The notes under the pieces were generated by a model that did not search any database, was not told the origin of the DNA, and saw nothing but the letters and a program-made list of their open reading frames with translations. Position numbers and translations under genes: made by a program. 34,473 nt of DNA from Methylophilaceae bacterium (GTDB taxonomy: Bacteria; Pseudomonadota; Gammaproteobacteria; Burkholderiales; Methylophilaceae), in the NCBI GenBank assembly GCA_010031285.1, contig RHAY01000001.1, positions 1 to 34,473 on the forward strand. Reading direction: 5' to 3'. Shown here piece by piece: positions 33,988-34,473 of the stretch. Position 1 is the first letter of the stretch. Each line of letters begins with the position of its first letter.

Positions 33988-34473
33988 TTAATTTTTATAT
34001 AATTTTTGTTTTAAATCAGCAAACGGATGAATGCGATTTAACATTTCATCAGTTTTTTTGTAGTGACAATTATCATTTTCATGTTTTGGCGCTACCGGTA
34101 AAGAAAGTATGATTTCATCCTCAATAAGACTTAATACATCCATCTTTACACTGCTTTCAATTAAATCGTAATCCGCATGATCATCAACCTGAAAATCTGT
34201 GAGTTGCGTTTCTTCTTTAATTAAAAATACTGATTTTAAAAAAATCGTATGCTCTAATTTTTCTGAACATCTTTGGCAAATTAAATCTAATCTACCTTCG
34301 ATGAAAAGCTCTAAACAAGGCTCTCTATGTTTGTTTTCGAAGCCTCTTAAAACAAAAGCAACTGAATCTTCGAGATTTAAGCATAAATCTTGCAATCGCT
34401 TAAAATCAGAGAGGCGAATTATATCACGAATTTCTCTCGATTTTCTTGAAAAATCAATATTGTCTATATGCTG
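33988..34473 (-). CDS. yceD: YceD/DUF177-family protein, N-terminus beyond window edge
   Basis: The protein has the DUF177 pattern: LICQRCSEKLEHTI carrying the CxxC pair, a central acidic section (DDHADYDLIE), then DVLSLIEDEIILSLPVAPKHE, which is the family signature. YceD proteins lie upstream of rpmF and influence 23S rRNA accumulation. A TTG at 34395 could be read as a start, but the frame stays open through 26 further codons to the window edge, and these (FSRKSREIRDIIRLSDFKRL) look like the normal YceD N-terminal region. I therefore annotate it as partial. About 161 residues are visible, near full length. Confidence 0.9.
   Translation of the reverse strand, partial: QHIDNIDFSRKSREIRDIIRLSDFKRLQDLCLNLEDSVAFVLRGFENKHREPCLELFIEGRLDLICQRCSEKLEHTIFLKSVFLIKEETQLTDFQVDDHADYDLIESSVKMDVLSLIEDEIILSLPVAPKHENDNCHYKKTDEMLNRIHPFADLKQKLYKN

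Overview
The window is AT-rich, gene-dense bacterial chromosome, almost all housekeeping genes with very short spacers. The smc-zipA-ligA order, the HAD phosphatase-Rieske-sppA order and the yceD-rpmF-plsX-fab-pabC-mltG-tmk-holB-tatD run are typical of Beta/Gammaproteobacteria. Together with a PQQ-type quinoprotein and the low GC, they suggest a streamlined betaproteobacterium, perhaps a small-genome methylotroph of the Methylophilaceae. That taxonomy is an inference from gene order and protein resemblance, not a database result. I saw no mobile element, prophage, CRISPR array or integron.

Layout. 1-1446 (+): the tail of a HAD phosphatase, a Rieske ferredoxin-like protein and an S49 signal peptide peptidase, ending at a palindrome shared with convergent pgi. 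1457-4058 (-): queG then pgi. 4092-5700 (+): a damaged stretch in which tsaE and an AmiC-type amidase are each broken by small deletions. 5711-7503 (+): miaA and an EamA exporter. 7500-10568 (-): an MnmC-C-like FAD oxidoreductase and a TPR/OGT-like glycosyltransferase. 10698-13656 (+): a PQQ-dehydrogenase-like lipoprotein, an RsuA-family pseudouridine synthase and an unknown conserved-looking protein. 13660-14978 (-): ppa, tRNA-Glu, tRNA-Ala and queF. 15057-22485 (+): smc, zipA, ligA and a TPR protein. 22546-34473 (-): a nearly continuous run of about 17 genes from yceD (cut by the window edge) through rpmF, the fatty acid genes, pabC-mltG-tmk-holB-tatD, an MBL hydrolase and three small unknown proteins.

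How the genes work together. plsX, fabH, fabD, fabG, acpP and fabF form the core of type II fatty acid synthesis and the entry to phospholipid synthesis. pabC (folate), tmk (dTTP) and holB (replication clamp loading) follow with 4-base ATGA overlaps, implying translational coupling. tRNA modification is strongly represented: queF and queG (queuosine), miaA (i6A37), an mnmC-like gene (wobble uridine) and the remnant of tsaE (t6A). smc, zipA and ligA cover chromosome organisation, division and DNA joining.

Most worth a second look: (i) three frame-breaking deletions confined to tsaE/amiC, including loss of about 24 conserved residues from an otherwise recognisable TsaE; (ii) a quinoprotein lipoprotein that keeps the vicinal Cys pair but has Gly where the usual metal-binding Glu and catalytic Asp are expected; (iii) conserved Pgi N-terminal sequence lying upstream of the first possible ATG. 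I did not find a convincing new multi-gene system here.
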